Assembly: GCA_964516815.1 (NCBI GenBank)
Contig: CAZEXK010000005.1
Span: 19,313 to 83,312 of the forward strand
DNA from: CAIJNA01 sp964516815
Lineage (GTDB): Bacteria > Campylobacterota > Campylobacteria > Campylobacterales > Arcobacteraceae
Direction: 5' to 3'
DNA length: 64,000 nucleotides
Shown: positions 17,697 to 28,049 of the stretch, piece after piece
Numbering within the stretch: position 1 is the stretch's first letter
Layout of the letters: every line of letters begins with the position of its first letter
Notes under the pieces: generated by a model
Database searches by the model: none
What the model was told of the DNA's origin: nothing
The model's input: only the letters and a program-made list of their open reading frames with translations
Program-made: the position numbers and the translations under genes

Positions 17697-19625
17697 ATGG
17701 AAGGTTTTGTATATATTGCACTTTTTGCTCCACTTGTTGGGTCTTTGTTCGCTGCATTTTTTGGAAATAGTCCAAGAAAAAAAATAACAGGTATAGTTAC
17801 ATCTATATTATTAGCTATATCATTTATAGCATCTCTTATATTATTTTATCATATTTACACAAGTGGAAATATTGTTCACTTTAGTATTATTGATTGGATA
17901 GTTATAGGGAATATTAATATTCCATTTGGTGTATTAGTAGATCAAATAAGTGTGACTATGATGGTAGTTGTTACTTTAGTATCTACTATGGTACATATTC
18001 ATTCAATTGGATATATGGATCACGATGATGGGTTTAATAGATTCTTTTCTTACTTATCTGCATTTGTTTTTTCAATGTTAATACTCGTAATGAGTGATAA
18101 TTTTGCAGGATTGTTTATTGGTTGGGAAGGAGTTGGACTTTGTTCATGGTTATTAATTGGATTTTGGTATGATAAAAAAGATGTAGAAAAATCTGATGAT
18201 ATCGAAAAATCACCATTTTCAACACTATCTGCACATTCTTCAATTTCCCCATCATACGCTGCAAATGAAGCATTTATTATGAATAGAGTAGCTGACTTGG
18301 GAATGTTAATTGGTATATTTTTAATTTATTGGAATTTGGGTTCATTACAATACGATGTTGTTTTTGCAAATATTGGAACATTAAGTGAAGATATTATTAC
18401 ATTAATTGCAATATTTTTATTTGTAGGAGCTATGGGTAAATCAGCACAATTTCCATTTAATACATGGCTTGCAAATGCTATGGAAGGTCCTACACCAGTT
18501 TCTGCATTGATTCATGCAGCTACAATGGTAACAGCAGGAGTTTTTTTAGTAATTAGAGCAAATGAAATTTTTACAGTTGTACCTCAAATTGGATATATCA
18601 TATCTTGTCTTGGTGCTTTTGTAGCAATAGGTGCTGCAACAATGGCATTGGTTGCAACTAATATGAAAAAAATAATTGCTTATTCTACTTTATCACAACT
18701 AGGCTATATGTTTGTTGCAGCAGGACTTGGCGCATATTGGATCGCTTTATTTCATCTAGCAACTCACGCATTTTTTAAATCAGTATTATTTTTAGGTGCT
18801 GGAAATGTTATGCATGCTATGAATAATGAAATAAATATAAAAAATATGGGTGGACTGCTAAAACACATGCCTTATACTGGAGCAATTATGATTATTGCAT
18901 CATTTGCATTAGCTGGTTTTCCATTTTTATCTGGATTTTATTCTAAAGAGTTAATTTTAGCATCTGCATTTGGAGAGCATGCTTATATATTGTGGGCAAT
19001 ATTATGGCTAACAGCAGGTATGACTGCATTTTATTCTTTTAGACTTGTTATGTATGTATTTTTTGGAGAAGAAAAATATCATACTTTGGGATATCATCCA
19101 CATGAAACATATGGATTTGTAATTGCAGCGATGACCCCATTGGCAATACTAGCAGTAATATCAGGTTGGGCTGAACATAGTTTTTTTGAGTTTATAACTA
19201 AAGCTTTACCAGCATTTCATCCTCATGTAAGTGATAATACAAATATTATTTTAATGGTAGTTACGGTTAGTATTTCAGTTAGTGCAATAGTATATGCGTA
19301 TTGGAAATATAGTAAAGATGGTAGATATTTTTCACATAAATTAAAAGATACTTTTATTTATAAATTATTAGCTAATCAATATTATTTACCATATGCTATT
19401 GATACATATATAGTTAAACCATACTTGAGTCTTTCAACAATGTCGTGGAAAAAAATAGATATGAAAATTATTGACAATATAGTTGATACAATTGCAAAGT
19501 TAATATATAAAAGTGGTAATCAAAGTAGAGTTGTGCAAACAGGAAACTTATCAAAAGCGTTAAAGATAATGACAACAGGAATTTTAATTTTACTTGTTTC
19601 ATTAATTGCTTTTGGTATTAAATAG
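17697..19625 (+). CDS. nuoL: Complex I subunit NuoL
   Basis: Antiporter-like proton channel subunit at the end of the membrane arm. 642 residues, many helices, with GWEGVGLCSWLLIGFW, GPTPVSALIHAATMVTAGVF and STLSQLGYMF. A long C-terminal section (after about residue 480) fits the lateral helix region. The gene starts two bases after nuoK. Confidence 0.97.
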   Translation: MEGFVYIALFAPLVGSLFAAFFGNSPRKKITGIVTSILLAISFIASLILFYHIYTSGNIVHFSIIDWIVIGNINIPFGVLVDQISVTMMVVVTLVSTMVHIHSIGYMDHDDGFNRFFSYLSAFVFSMLILVMSDNFAGLFIGWEGVGLCSWLLIGFWYDKKDVEKSDDIEKSPFSTLSAHSSISPSYAANEAFIMNRVADLGMLIGIFLIYWNLGSLQYDVVFANIGTLSEDIITLIAIFLFVGAMGKSAQFPFNTWLANAMEGPTPVSALIHAATMVTAGVFLVIRANEIFTVVPQIGYIISCLGAFVAIGAATMALVATNMKKIIAYSTLSQLGYMFVAAGLGAYWIALFHLATHAFFKSVLFLGAGNVMHAMNNEINIKNMGGLLKHMPYTGAIMIIASFALAGFPFLSGFYSKELILASAFGEHAYILWAILWLTAGMTAFYSFRLVMYVFFGEEKYHTLGYHPHETYGFVIAAMTPLAILAVISGWAEHSFFEFITKALPAFHPHVSDNTNIILMVVTVSISVSAIVYAYWKYSKDGRYFSHKLKDTFIYKLLANQYYLPYAIDTYIVKPYLSLSTMSWKKIDMKIIDNIVDTIAKLIYKSGNQSRVVQTGNLSKALKIMTTGILILLVSLIAFGIK

Positions 19626-19634
19626 GAGGATAAA

Positions 19635-21161
19635 ATGGAATATATGTTATCTATTTTAATATTTTTTCCAGCATTTGCTGCAGTTTTAGGATTGTTAGTA
19701 AATAAGGAACTAATTAAATCGTATGGGATAATTGTTACAGCAATAGAATTTATCTTATCGTGTATCATGTGGTACAACTTTGATAATACAGATGCAAGTA
19801 TGCAATTTGCAGAATTTGTACCGTTAATTTCTCAATATGGAATTTCATACAATTTAGGAATTGATGGTATTACATTGTTTTTAGTAATAATGACAACATT
19901 TATTACAATGATATCATTAATTGGTTTGAGTGAGACAAAAGATGTAAAAAATTTAATACTCTCAGTTTTATTTTTAGAAGTTGCAATGATTGGAGTATTT
20001 GTTACACTTGATGTAATATTATTTTATGTTTTTTGGGAGTTTTCACTTGTACCTATGCTTTATATTGTAGGTGCATGGGGTGGTAAAAGAAGAATATATG
20101 CATCTATTAAGTTTTTCTTATATACTTTTACTGGTTCACTAATTATGTTAGTTGGTATGTTGTATTTGGGTTACTTACACTTTCAAAGTACTGGAGTATG
20201 GAGTTTTGACTTGATACAATGGTATAATACTCAATTAACATATAGTGTACAATTATGGCTATTTATTGCATTTTTCTTGGGCTTTGCTATTAAAGTACCA
20301 ATGGTACCATTTCATACATGGTTACCATATGCACATGGTCAAGCGCCAACTATAGGTTCAGTAATACTTGCAGCCATTTTACTTAAAATGGGAACTTATG
20401 GTTTTATACGATTTTCGTTGCCATTATTTCCAGATGCAACGGTAGCTTTATTAATACCAGTAGCTATTTTAGCATTAATAGCAATTGTATACACTGCAAT
20501 GGTTGCATATGCACAAGAAGATATAAAACAAGTAATTGCCTACTCCTCTGTCTCACATATGGGAGTTATAATATTAGGAATATTTGCTCTTAATGTTGAA
20601 GGTATCGGAGGATCTATATTTTTAATGATTTCTCATGGAATTGTATCTGGAGCATTATTTATGTTAGTTGGTGTTATTTATGATAGAAAACATACTAAAA
20701 TTATGAGTGAATTTGGTGGATTAGCTAAAGTAATGCCAATGTTTGCTGTAATTTTTGCCATTATGTTAATGGCATCTGTTGGACTACCTTTGACTATTGG
20801 ATTTGTAGGAGAATTTTTATCTTTACTTGGATTTTTTGCAGTTTCTCCTATATTAACAGCAATTGCTGGTTTAACTATAATTTTAGGAGCTATTTATATG
20901 TTAGTTCTTTATAAAAAAACATTTTTTGGTCCAATAACACATGAATCAAATCTGCAATTAAAAGATTTAAACTCTAAAGAATACTTTGCACTTATTCCTA
21001 TGGTATTTTTAGTTGTGTACTTAGGAATTCATCCAAAACCAATCTTACAACCAGCAGATGCTAGTGTAAAACAATTAATTGAAGTTATGAAAACAAAATC
21101 AATCAAAGCAGAAACTAAAGAGTTTTTGATTTCAGTAAATACAACAGGGGAGAAAAAATAA
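19635..21161 (+). CDS. nuoM: Complex I subunit NuoM
   Basis: Antiporter-like proton channel subunit. 508 residues with FWEFSLVPMLYIVGAWGG, HTWLPYAHGQAPTIGSV and SSVSHMGVI. A strong AGGAGG ribosome site precedes the ATG. The stop overlaps the nuoN start by one base. Confidence 0.97.
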   Translation: MEYMLSILIFFPAFAAVLGLLVNKELIKSYGIIVTAIEFILSCIMWYNFDNTDASMQFAEFVPLISQYGISYNLGIDGITLFLVIMTTFITMISLIGLSETKDVKNLILSVLFLEVAMIGVFVTLDVILFYVFWEFSLVPMLYIVGAWGGKRRIYASIKFFLYTFTGSLIMLVGMLYLGYLHFQSTGVWSFDLIQWYNTQLTYSVQLWLFIAFFLGFAIKVPMVPFHTWLPYAHGQAPTIGSVILAAILLKMGTYGFIRFSLPLFPDATVALLIPVAILALIAIVYTAMVAYAQEDIKQVIAYSSVSHMGVIILGIFALNVEGIGGSIFLMISHGIVSGALFMLVGVIYDRKHTKIMSEFGGLAKVMPMFAVIFAIMLMASVGLPLTIGFVGEFLSLLGFFAVSPILTAIAGLTIILGAIYMLVLYKKTFFGPITHESNLQLKDLNSKEYFALIPMVFLVVYLGIHPKPILQPADASVKQLIEVMKTKSIKAETKEFLISVNTTGEKK

Positions 21162-22654
21162 TGATTACTCCAATTTCAATTGATATGGAAACTTTAAACT
21201 TAGCATCTTTAACACCAATGCTTATTGCTATATTTGGTGCATTGTTAATTCTATGTGTTGATTTATTTACTAAATATAAAAGTAAGTTTGTTCACGTAGG
21301 TATTGCTGTTAGTATATTACTTTTAGATTTAGCATTTCTTATTGACTATTCAGGACCTGTTAGAGGATTTTTTGATGTTATGTTAATGGATGGTATATCA
21401 ATATTGGGTCAAGTAATTATAATAATAGCATCGATATTTTTTATTATTTTACCTCTTACAAATCAAAAATTTCATGAATTTTCTTATCCTGAATATTTTG
21501 CACTATTTTTATTTATGACAGCAGGTTTTCAATTTATGATAGCAAGTGATAATTTAATATTGATATTTGTAGGATTAGAAACAGCATCTCTTTCCTTATA
21601 TATAATGATAGCAATGCATAATAGAGATAAAGCCAGTGAAGCAGCAATAAAATACTTTACTATGGGAGCTTTAGCAGCTGCATTTTTTGCATTTGCTTCA
21701 ATGATCTTTTATTATTTAACTGGAAGTATTGAATTAAATGTTATGCAAGAACATCTAAATAAGACAAATTTTGAAAATTATACTTTAATATTAGTCGGAG
21801 TTGTTTTTATGATTGCAGCTTTAGGATTTAAATTATCTTTGGTTCCATTTCATTTATGGGCTCCAGATGTATATGAAGGATCATCGGCAATTCTTGCTGG
21901 ATACATTGCTGTAGTTCCTAAAATGGCAGCATTAATAGTTTCACTTAGATTTTTTGAAATATTTGTTCTTGCAAATGATATTTGGGTACATTGGATATTA
22001 TATATTATTGCAGTTATTACAATGACTTTGCCTAACTTAATAGCATTAGTTCAAACGGATATAAAAAGAATGTTAGCTTATTCATCTATATCACATGCTG
22101 GATTTGTGTTGGTGGCAATTATGATAGGTTCTACACAAGCAATTGAAGCTTTATTTTTATACTGGATTTTATTTTTAGCTGTAATATTGGGTGCTTTTGC
22201 AATGTTATGGATACATAAAACAAAAGAAAAACCAGAATACTATGGACTAAAAAGTGATTATGATTTAAATAAATTTACAGGATTAGTAGATAAATCTCCA
22301 TTAAGTGCTTTTATGTTTGGAATAATAATAATTGCATTAGCTGGAATACCTCCATTTTCTGTATTTTGGGGGAAAATGTATCTAGTGGGAGCTACTATTA
22401 ATTCAGGAGAAATTGTATTAGCTATTATCATGGTATTAAATTCTGCTATTGCAGCCTTTTATTATTTAAAAATAATAGTACATATATTTTTGAAAAAAAG
22501 GCAAGATGAAAGAGTAATACAATACAAAAATATGACTAATAGAATACTTACATTTGTGATTGCATGTGCTGTCATTTTTACAATGTCATCAATAGTACTT
22601 ATAGAACCATTACTAAATATAATATCAAGTGCAGTTAAAAGTAGTGGATTTTAA
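21161..22654 (+). CDS. nuoN: Complex I subunit NuoN
   Basis: Third antiporter-like subunit. 497 residues with GLETASLSLYIMIA, FHLWAPDVYEGSS and YSSISHAGFVL. Last gene of the nuo operon; it is convergent with the phosphatase gene, 33 bases away. Confidence 0.97.
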   Translation: MITPISIDMETLNLASLTPMLIAIFGALLILCVDLFTKYKSKFVHVGIAVSILLLDLAFLIDYSGPVRGFFDVMLMDGISILGQVIIIIASIFFIILPLTNQKFHEFSYPEYFALFLFMTAGFQFMIASDNLILIFVGLETASLSLYIMIAMHNRDKASEAAIKYFTMGALAAAFFAFASMIFYYLTGSIELNVMQEHLNKTNFENYTLILVGVVFMIAALGFKLSLVPFHLWAPDVYEGSSAILAGYIAVVPKMAALIVSLRFFEIFVLANDIWVHWILYIIAVITMTLPNLIALVQTDIKRMLAYSSISHAGFVLVAIMIGSTQAIEALFLYWILFLAVILGAFAMLWIHKTKEKPEYYGLKSDYDLNKFTGLVDKSPLSAFMFGIIIIALAGIPPFSVFWGKMYLVGATINSGEIVLAIIMVLNSAIAAFYYLKIIVHIFLKKRQDERVIQYKNMTNRILTFVIACAVIFTMSSIVLIEPLLNIISSAVKSSGF

Positions 22655-22687
22655 TATAATTTAAACAAAATTTATAATTTTAGATAT

Positions 22688-23236
22688 CTACTGTATAGAT
22701 TTTGTTTTGTTTAATTTTGTTGATTTATTTACATAATTATCAAAGCTCTTATCCATGTTTAAGACATGAGGACGGATTATAGGAAGATGTCCATAATACC
22801 AAGAAAATTCTTCTTTGGCTTTTTCTACTGATGAGTTAAGTATAGCGTATTGATACAATGCAGAAGCTAATGAAGTCCTATCAGCCCCACCAATACAGTG
22901 AATTAATAATGGTTTTTTCGCATTTTTAATTAACTCAACCAAAGTAGAAGTTTGATTAAAATCATAAAATTTACCAGAAGACATTTTAAAATTAACTAAA
23001 TCAACATTATTTTCTTCAGTAATTCTTTTTTCATCTTTATAGTAATCCTTAGTAGATTTACCACGTAAATTCAATACTGTTTTTATATTATTTGTTTTTA
23101 AATAATATGCCATATTTAGATTGTTTAGTTGACCAGATCTATAAACATCATTGGTAATTTTGTAAAAATTACCAAATACTTCAATATACATAATAACAAA
23201 TAAAACAACGAGTACAGGAATTATAATTTTTTTCAT
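22688..23236 (-). CDS. Dual-specificity/tyrosine-phosphatase-like protein
   Basis: 182 residues with one N-terminal membrane segment (about 3-20) followed by a phosphatase domain. The P-loop HCIGGADRTS gives the Cys114-x5-Arg120 signature. YRSGQL near the start and NLRG are typical of the family of envelope-linked tyrosine/lipid phosphatases. Its gene begins 2 bases after the EptA-like gene, so a role with lipid or phosphoethanolamine groups on the outer leaflet is possible. The substrate is unknown. Confidence 0.75.
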   Translation of the reverse strand: MKKIIIPVLVVLFVIMYIEVFGNFYKITNDVYRSGQLNNLNMAYYLKTNNIKTVLNLRGKSTKDYYKDEKRITEENNVDLVNFKMSSGKFYDFNQTSTLVELIKNAKKPLLIHCIGGADRTSLASALYQYAILNSSVEKAKEEFSWYYGHLPIIRPHVLNMDKSFDNYVNKSTKLNKTKSIQ

Positions 23237-23238
23237 AT

Positions 23239-24765
23239 TTATCTTTTAATAAAACTATCAGATTTATCAAATTCTTTTGTTTGTATTGAAAAAAGATCTA
23301 AAATAGTATCAAAAATATCAGGTTGTGTATATTTTTCTTTATTAATAATTTTAATATTTAATGAAGACTTAATAAGTAATGGTACTTTGGCCTGTTCATC
23401 TGGAAGTTGCATACCTGGAGGCATTCCATGAAATACATAACCATCTTCACCCAAAGACTCACCATGGTCAGACACATAAATAAATACATAAGGAGCATTT
23501 GAATTTTCTAATGTTTTAATAATTTTGTCTATGACATAATCTTGATAAAGAATTGCATTATCATATGCATTATATCTTTGCTCTTTTGTACATTGATTTA
23601 ACATATCTGGATTTTTACAAAATGGTTTAAATTTTTGAAATGAATCTGGATATCTATAACTATAAATAGGTCCATGTGCACCACCACCTAAATGTAAAGT
23701 TATAAACCTATGACCATTTTTATATGTTTTTAGATTACTTTCTAGCATTGGTATAACACCTTCATCTAATCTTTTAGCGCCATTTTTTGGTATATACTCA
23801 ATTTCTTTTACGGAACAATTATCATATAGAGTATAATTAACAAAACAAGATGTATCAATACCTGCACTGTTAGTAATATTAGTTAGTTTAATGTCATCTT
23901 TTTTTAATATTTCTCTTAATGCATATAATGTAGAACCTAATCTTGCTATACCATTTAAACTATGTAAATTAGCAGTTTTTGATAGTAAAGGCGTAGTAAT
24001 ATTATTTGTATATCCGTATAAATTTAGATTTTTTTGTCTAATAGCTTCACCAATAGCTAATACAACAACTAAGTCATCTTTTTTCATAACACTAGCATCA
24101 ATTTTTACGTCTTTTTTTATATCGTTTTTTATTAATGGTAATACAATAGTTTTTTTTATAACATCAATTGATGCTGCAAGATAATTAACTGGAACTAAAG
24201 AATATAATATATATTTATTTGATAAATTGCCAGCACGATGCAATTCCTTAAAAGATAAATATATAGATGCAAAGGCAATAAGTAATGAAACAGAAATAAT
24301 AATAACTGTTTTTTGCATATGTTTGTATATATTGCAATATGTTATTTGAATATTTAAAATAATAAAAATAGGTAAAATCATTAAAAAGAAAACAAACGGT
24401 AGCATTTGTATTGATAATAAAGGAAATACTTCAGTTGAATTAGTGTGTAAAGTATTTAATAACATTGATGTATCAAATGCTACATTATATTTTAAAATAA
24501 AATATGAAACAAAAGTACTTATAATAATTAGTGATATTGATATTAATTTTGCAGTATATTTATGTGAAAGAAGCGTAAATATTATCACAAATAGAGTATA
24601 TCCAAGTAGATAATATGCTAAAAAACCAAGATATTCAAATTGATCATTAAAATAAAACCACTTTGTCAATTTGTCAAGATTTATTAAATTAAATATAAGA
24701 TAAATAAAAGATGTAACAAAAAAAATAAATTTTGTATGTGATATTTTAATTTTTGTTTTTAGCAT
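23239..24765 (-). CDS. Phosphoethanolamine transferase (EptA-like, sulfatase fold)
   Basis: 508 residues: about five N-terminal membrane helices, then a periplasmic sulfatase-type domain from about residue 220. Glu240 lies in IGEAIRQKNLNLYGY, and a threonine 39 residues later (RLGSTLYAL, Thr279) matches the nucleophile spacing of EptA/MCR enzymes. The metal motif VSDHGESLGEDGYVFHGMP is complete. The cysteine that normally precedes the nucleophile is replaced (LGST). Expected role: adding phosphoethanolamine to lipid A or other surface targets. Confidence 0.85.
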   Translation of the reverse strand: MLKTKIKISHTKFIFFVTSFIYLIFNLINLDKLTKWFYFNDQFEYLGFLAYYLLGYTLFVIIFTLLSHKYTAKLISISLIIISTFVSYFILKYNVAFDTSMLLNTLHTNSTEVFPLLSIQMLPFVFFLMILPIFIILNIQITYCNIYKHMQKTVIIISVSLLIAFASIYLSFKELHRAGNLSNKYILYSLVPVNYLAASIDVIKKTIVLPLIKNDIKKDVKIDASVMKKDDLVVVLAIGEAIRQKNLNLYGYTNNITTPLLSKTANLHSLNGIARLGSTLYALREILKKDDIKLTNITNSAGIDTSCFVNYTLYDNCSVKEIEYIPKNGAKRLDEGVIPMLESNLKTYKNGHRFITLHLGGGAHGPIYSYRYPDSFQKFKPFCKNPDMLNQCTKEQRYNAYDNAILYQDYVIDKIIKTLENSNAPYVFIYVSDHGESLGEDGYVFHGMPPGMQLPDEQAKVPLLIKSSLNIKIINKEKYTQPDIFDTILDLFSIQTKEFDKSDSFIKR

Positions 24766-24835
24766 TAAAACCCTTTTTTGAAGTGATTATATCGAAAATT
24801 ATGTTAATAAATTTATAACTTATTTTTTATTCTCT

Positions 24836-25564
24836 TTACTTAGCATAATAAATATGCGATAAATATAATCCGCTTGCACTAGCTAAATTATTATTTATCA
24901 TTTTTTGCTTAAGTAACTGTATTTTTATGTCATGAATACTTAAATTATTAGCTGAAACTTCTAGTAAAAAATTTACTATAATTCTTATTTGTGACCTTAA
25001 ATATGAATTAGCAGTAAATTTAAATACCCAAATATCTCTATAAGAATAAAACTTTATATCAAATATTTCTCTAATAGTACTAATAGGTTCACTACCTTTT
25101 TTATGAAAAAATTCAAAATCATGTATACCTATAAATTCTTGGCAAGCTTTATTAATTAAACTTTCATTTATATTAGTATAATAAGCCATATAAGAGCTAT
25201 TAAAAGCAGTTAATGGTTTTTTTGAGATTATATACCTATATGATCTTTTTTTAGCGCTAAATCTTGCATGAAAAGTATTTGGAACTTCTTTTAATGATTT
25301 TATTTTTATGCTTGTTGGTAAATATGATTTAAGTAAATTTTCTAGTTTATGCAAGTTTGTCCAATAATAAGGAAGATTTAATGATAATACTTGCATAGAT
25401 GCATGTACATTTTTGTCTGTTCTACCACTAAAAGAAATTTTTGAATAAATACCTAAGGTTTTAAAAACATTAGAAAATTGACCATGTACAGTGTTTTTTG
25501 AATTTTGAATTTGTGAACCATAATACTTTGATCCATCATATGAAATTGTAATTTTTATTGTCAT
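24836..25564 (-). CDS. truA: tRNA pseudouridine synthase A
   Basis: Makes pseudouridine at positions 38-40 of the tRNA anticodon arm. 242 residues. SFSGRTDKNVHA contains the catalytic Asp50; FHARFSAKKRSYRYII and SYLRSQIRIIV are further family motifs. Last gene of the overlapping coaBC-uppS-peptidase-LptF/G-truA run. Confidence 0.96.
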   Translation of the reverse strand: MTIKITISYDGSKYYGSQIQNSKNTVHGQFSNVFKTLGIYSKISFSGRTDKNVHASMQVLSLNLPYYWTNLHKLENLLKSYLPTSIKIKSLKEVPNTFHARFSAKKRSYRYIISKKPLTAFNSSYMAYYTNINESLINKACQEFIGIHDFEFFHKKGSEPISTIREIFDIKFYSYRDIWVFKFTANSYLRSQIRIIVNFLLEVSANNLSIHDIKIQLLKQKMINNNLASASGLYLSHIYYAK

Positions 25565-25573
25565 AGATATAAA

Positions 25574-26590
25574 TCAATAATATTTTTTTATTCTAATGTA
25601 ATAAATAAAAATAGACATAAATATCCAAGACATAGGTAAATAGAAAAGTACAGAAAAGTTAATGCTTAAAGATAGTTGTTGCAATAAAAGTATGTATAAA
25701 ATAACAAATACAATTGAATATGAACTAGCATTGTTTTTTTGATGACGTGGATTGTAATATCCCAAAGCAATATAAAATAAAAGAGATATAACAGGTAACA
25801 ATGAAATTAAAACATTTCTTATTAATGTTAAGCTTTTTTTATAAGATCTATTTTTTATCCAATAATTTATCAAATCTTTTAAACTTTTAAGTTGTTTTAT
25901 TTGAGGTAATTGATTATTTAAGGTCATTTTTTGAAAATTTACATATGTTAAATCATCAGCAATTATAGATGATGTACCATTTAATAATTCTAAAGTAAAG
26001 GAATTAGCATTATTATGTAATCTTGCAGTTTTAGCAATAATAAAAGTATCATTACCATTGTCATTTTTGTATAGCATCATATTTTTGTAATCATTCTTTT
26101 CTTTACCTTCAACATACATATACCAAGGACCAAATTTTTGTCCATATTCACTTGGTTTTATATTAAATTTTACCTCTTGTTTTTTCTTATTTAAAAATAA
26201 ATTTTCAATATATGTAGATTTTGGTATTAATATAAATGATATTATCATAAGTAATAAGCTCGTCAATAAAGATACTGGTATAAGAATTTTTAATATCTTT
26301 AATGGACTTAATCCAAAACTTGTTATAACTATTAGTTCATATTCAGATGATATTTTAGAGATATTTATAACTGAAGAAACAAAAAAAGTTACAGGTAAAG
26401 TATAAAATAAAATAAGTGGAATTTTTAAAGAGTATAATAATAATAATTCAGAAAAATTCATAGTAATTACAGATGTTAGTGAAGCAATTTTAACTAAAAA
26501 TATTATTGAAGTAATAGCAAACAGTGTAAGAAAAATAGGAAAAAATACAGAACTTAAATTTTTTAATACATATAGTCTTAATTTAATCAT
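25574..26590 (-). CDS. LptF/LptG-family permease
   Basis: 338 residues with three N-terminal helices, a periplasmic section of about 150 residues and three C-terminal helices, the YjgP/YjgQ layout. These permeases form the inner-membrane part of the ABC exporter that moves lipopolysaccharide to the outer membrane. KYYGPWYMYVEG-like periplasmic sequence (FGPWYMYVEG) is typical. It overlaps the prepilin peptidase by one base. Whether it is LptF or LptG cannot be settled from the sequence alone. Confidence 0.85.
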   Translation of the reverse strand: MIKLRLYVLKNLSSVFFPIFLTLFAITSIIFLVKIASLTSVITMNFSELLLLYSLKIPLILFYTLPVTFFVSSVINISKISSEYELIVITSFGLSPLKILKILIPVSLLTSLLLMIISFILIPKSTYIENLFLNKKKQEVKFNIKPSEYGQKFGPWYMYVEGKEKNDYKNMMLYKNDNGNDTFIIAKTARLHNNANSFTLELLNGTSSIIADDLTYVNFQKMTLNNQLPQIKQLKSLKDLINYWIKNRSYKKSLTLIRNVLISLLPVISLLFYIALGYYNPRHQKNNASSYSIVFVILYILLLQQLSLSINFSVLFYLPMSWIFMSIFIYYIRIKKYY

Positions 26591-27357
26591 TATTGTCCAC
26601 CAATAAAATAAACAATACTAGTATCAAAGATAAAAACAATAAACAGTCCAAAAACTAAAAAAGGTATAAATGGAGTTTCTATTTCATTTTTTTTGACTAT
26701 ATTATAAATAGATGGTAAAAGTGCTGTAATTGACGCGATTAGTACAGCTATTATTGCTAATTTAATACTTAAAAGACCACCTATTATTGCAACTATTGGA
26801 ATATCTCCCTCTCCTAAGGCTCTTTGATTTAATAAAGAAGTATCTTTAGTAAGCTTGGCTTTTATATTTTGGATATAAAAAGTTAAAACAAAATCTAAAA
26901 GCACAAAAGCACCTGCAAATGTTAACATTGAAACATAATTTATTGATTCAATAAATAAACTAAGTACTAATGCTAAGAGTAACAAATAATCAGGAACAGC
27001 CTTGTATTTCAAATCAATAAATGATAAAACAATTAATACATAAAATACCAGTAAAATAACAATTGAATTTAAAGTAATAGAAAATTTATAAAATATTAAA
27101 AGAGTAAAAACTAAAGTAATAAGCTCAACTATTGGATAGATTAACGAGATTTTGTTTTTACAACTAGAGCATTTAGCTTTTAAAAATATATATGAAAATA
27201 AGGGTATGTTTTCATACCATTTTATGCTTGTATTACAATTTGGACATGAAGAAAACTTTGGATTAATAAGACTAATACCTAATGGCAATCTGTATATTAA
27301 AACATTTAAAAATGATCCAATACTCAAAGCAAATAAACAAACAACTAATTCAATCAC
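26590..27357 (-). CDS. Prepilin peptidase (A24 family)
   Basis: Inner-membrane aspartic protease and N-methyltransferase for type IV pilin-like precursors. 255 residues with multiple helices. The zinc-binding loop has Cys38/Cys41 and Cys63/Cys66. Both catalytic aspartates are present: Asp115 in FIDLKYKAVPD and Asp185 in LGEGDIP (GEGD instead of the commoner GGGD). No pilin gene is in the window. It overlaps uppS by one base. Confidence 0.93.
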   Translation of the reverse strand: MIELVVCLFALSIGSFLNVLIYRLPLGISLINPKFSSCPNCNTSIKWYENIPLFSYIFLKAKCSSCKNKISLIYPIVELITLVFTLLIFYKFSITLNSIVILLVFYVLIVLSFIDLKYKAVPDYLLLLALVLSLFIESINYVSMLTFAGAFVLLDFVLTFYIQNIKAKLTKDTSLLNQRALGEGDIPIVAIIGGLLSIKLAIIAVLIASITALLPSIYNIVKKNEIETPFIPFLVFGLFIVFIFDTSIVYFIGGQ

Positions 27358-28049
27358 TAAACAGCACCAAATCTTCTTTGTCGCGAAGTAAAGTCTAAAA
27401 TCATATCATCTAGTTCAAAGGATGTAAACTCAGGCCAATATGTTTGAGTGAAAAACATTTCACTATAAGCAATCTGCCAAAGTAAAAAATTAGATATTCT
27501 AATTTCACCACTTGTACGTATCAACATGTCAACGTCACATAAATCTGCTGTATCTAAATTAGAAGATATATTTTGCTGACTTATAGGGATATTATTATCG
27601 TTTAACTTTTTAACCGTTCTTACTAACTCATCACGACTACCATAGTTTAGTGCTAGGGTTTGTGTCATTTTTGTTAAATTTTTCGTTTTTTCTTCTAAAT
27701 GTTTTATAGTATTTTGTAATGATATAGAAAATTTACTCAAATCACCAATAGCAATAAATCTTATGTTATTTAACAAATATACATTTAGTTCTTCTTTTAA
27801 ATGTTTTTCTAATAGTTTCATCAAAAAACTAACTTCTACTTTACTTCTATTCCAATTTTCAGTTGAAAATGCATACAAGGTTAAATATTTTATCCCAATA
27901 CTTGCACAATGTTCAGTAATACTTCTAACAGTTTTAGCACCTTGTTCATGTCCTGCTGTTCTATTTAAGTTTTTTTCTTTTGCCCATCTTCCATTGCCGT
28001 CCATAATAATTGCTATGTGCTTTGGAAATTTTTGATCTTTATTCATCAA
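27357..28049 (-). CDS. uppS: Undecaprenyl diphosphate synthase
   Basis: Makes the C55 lipid carrier for peptidoglycan and other surface polymers. 230 residues with HIAIIMDGNGRWAK (catalytic Asp17), LTLYAFSTENWNR and IRTSGEIRISNFLLWQ. The start overlaps the end of coaBC by 11 bases. Position next to coaBC is common in Campylobacterota. Confidence 0.96.
   Translation of the reverse strand: MMNKDQKFPKHIAIIMDGNGRWAKEKNLNRTAGHEQGAKTVRSITEHCASIGIKYLTLYAFSTENWNRSKVEVSFLMKLLEKHLKEELNVYLLNNIRFIAIGDLSKFSISLQNTIKHLEEKTKNLTKMTQTLALNYGSRDELVRTVKKLNDNNIPISQQNISSNLDTADLCDVDMLIRTSGEIRISNFLLWQIAYSEMFFTQTYWPEFTSFELDDMILDFTSRQRRFGAV

Noticed and set aside
22655..22687. Terminator between nuoN and the phosphatase gene
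   Set aside because: Only a 5-bp AT stem or a very imperfect long pairing is possible, which is too weak to call.
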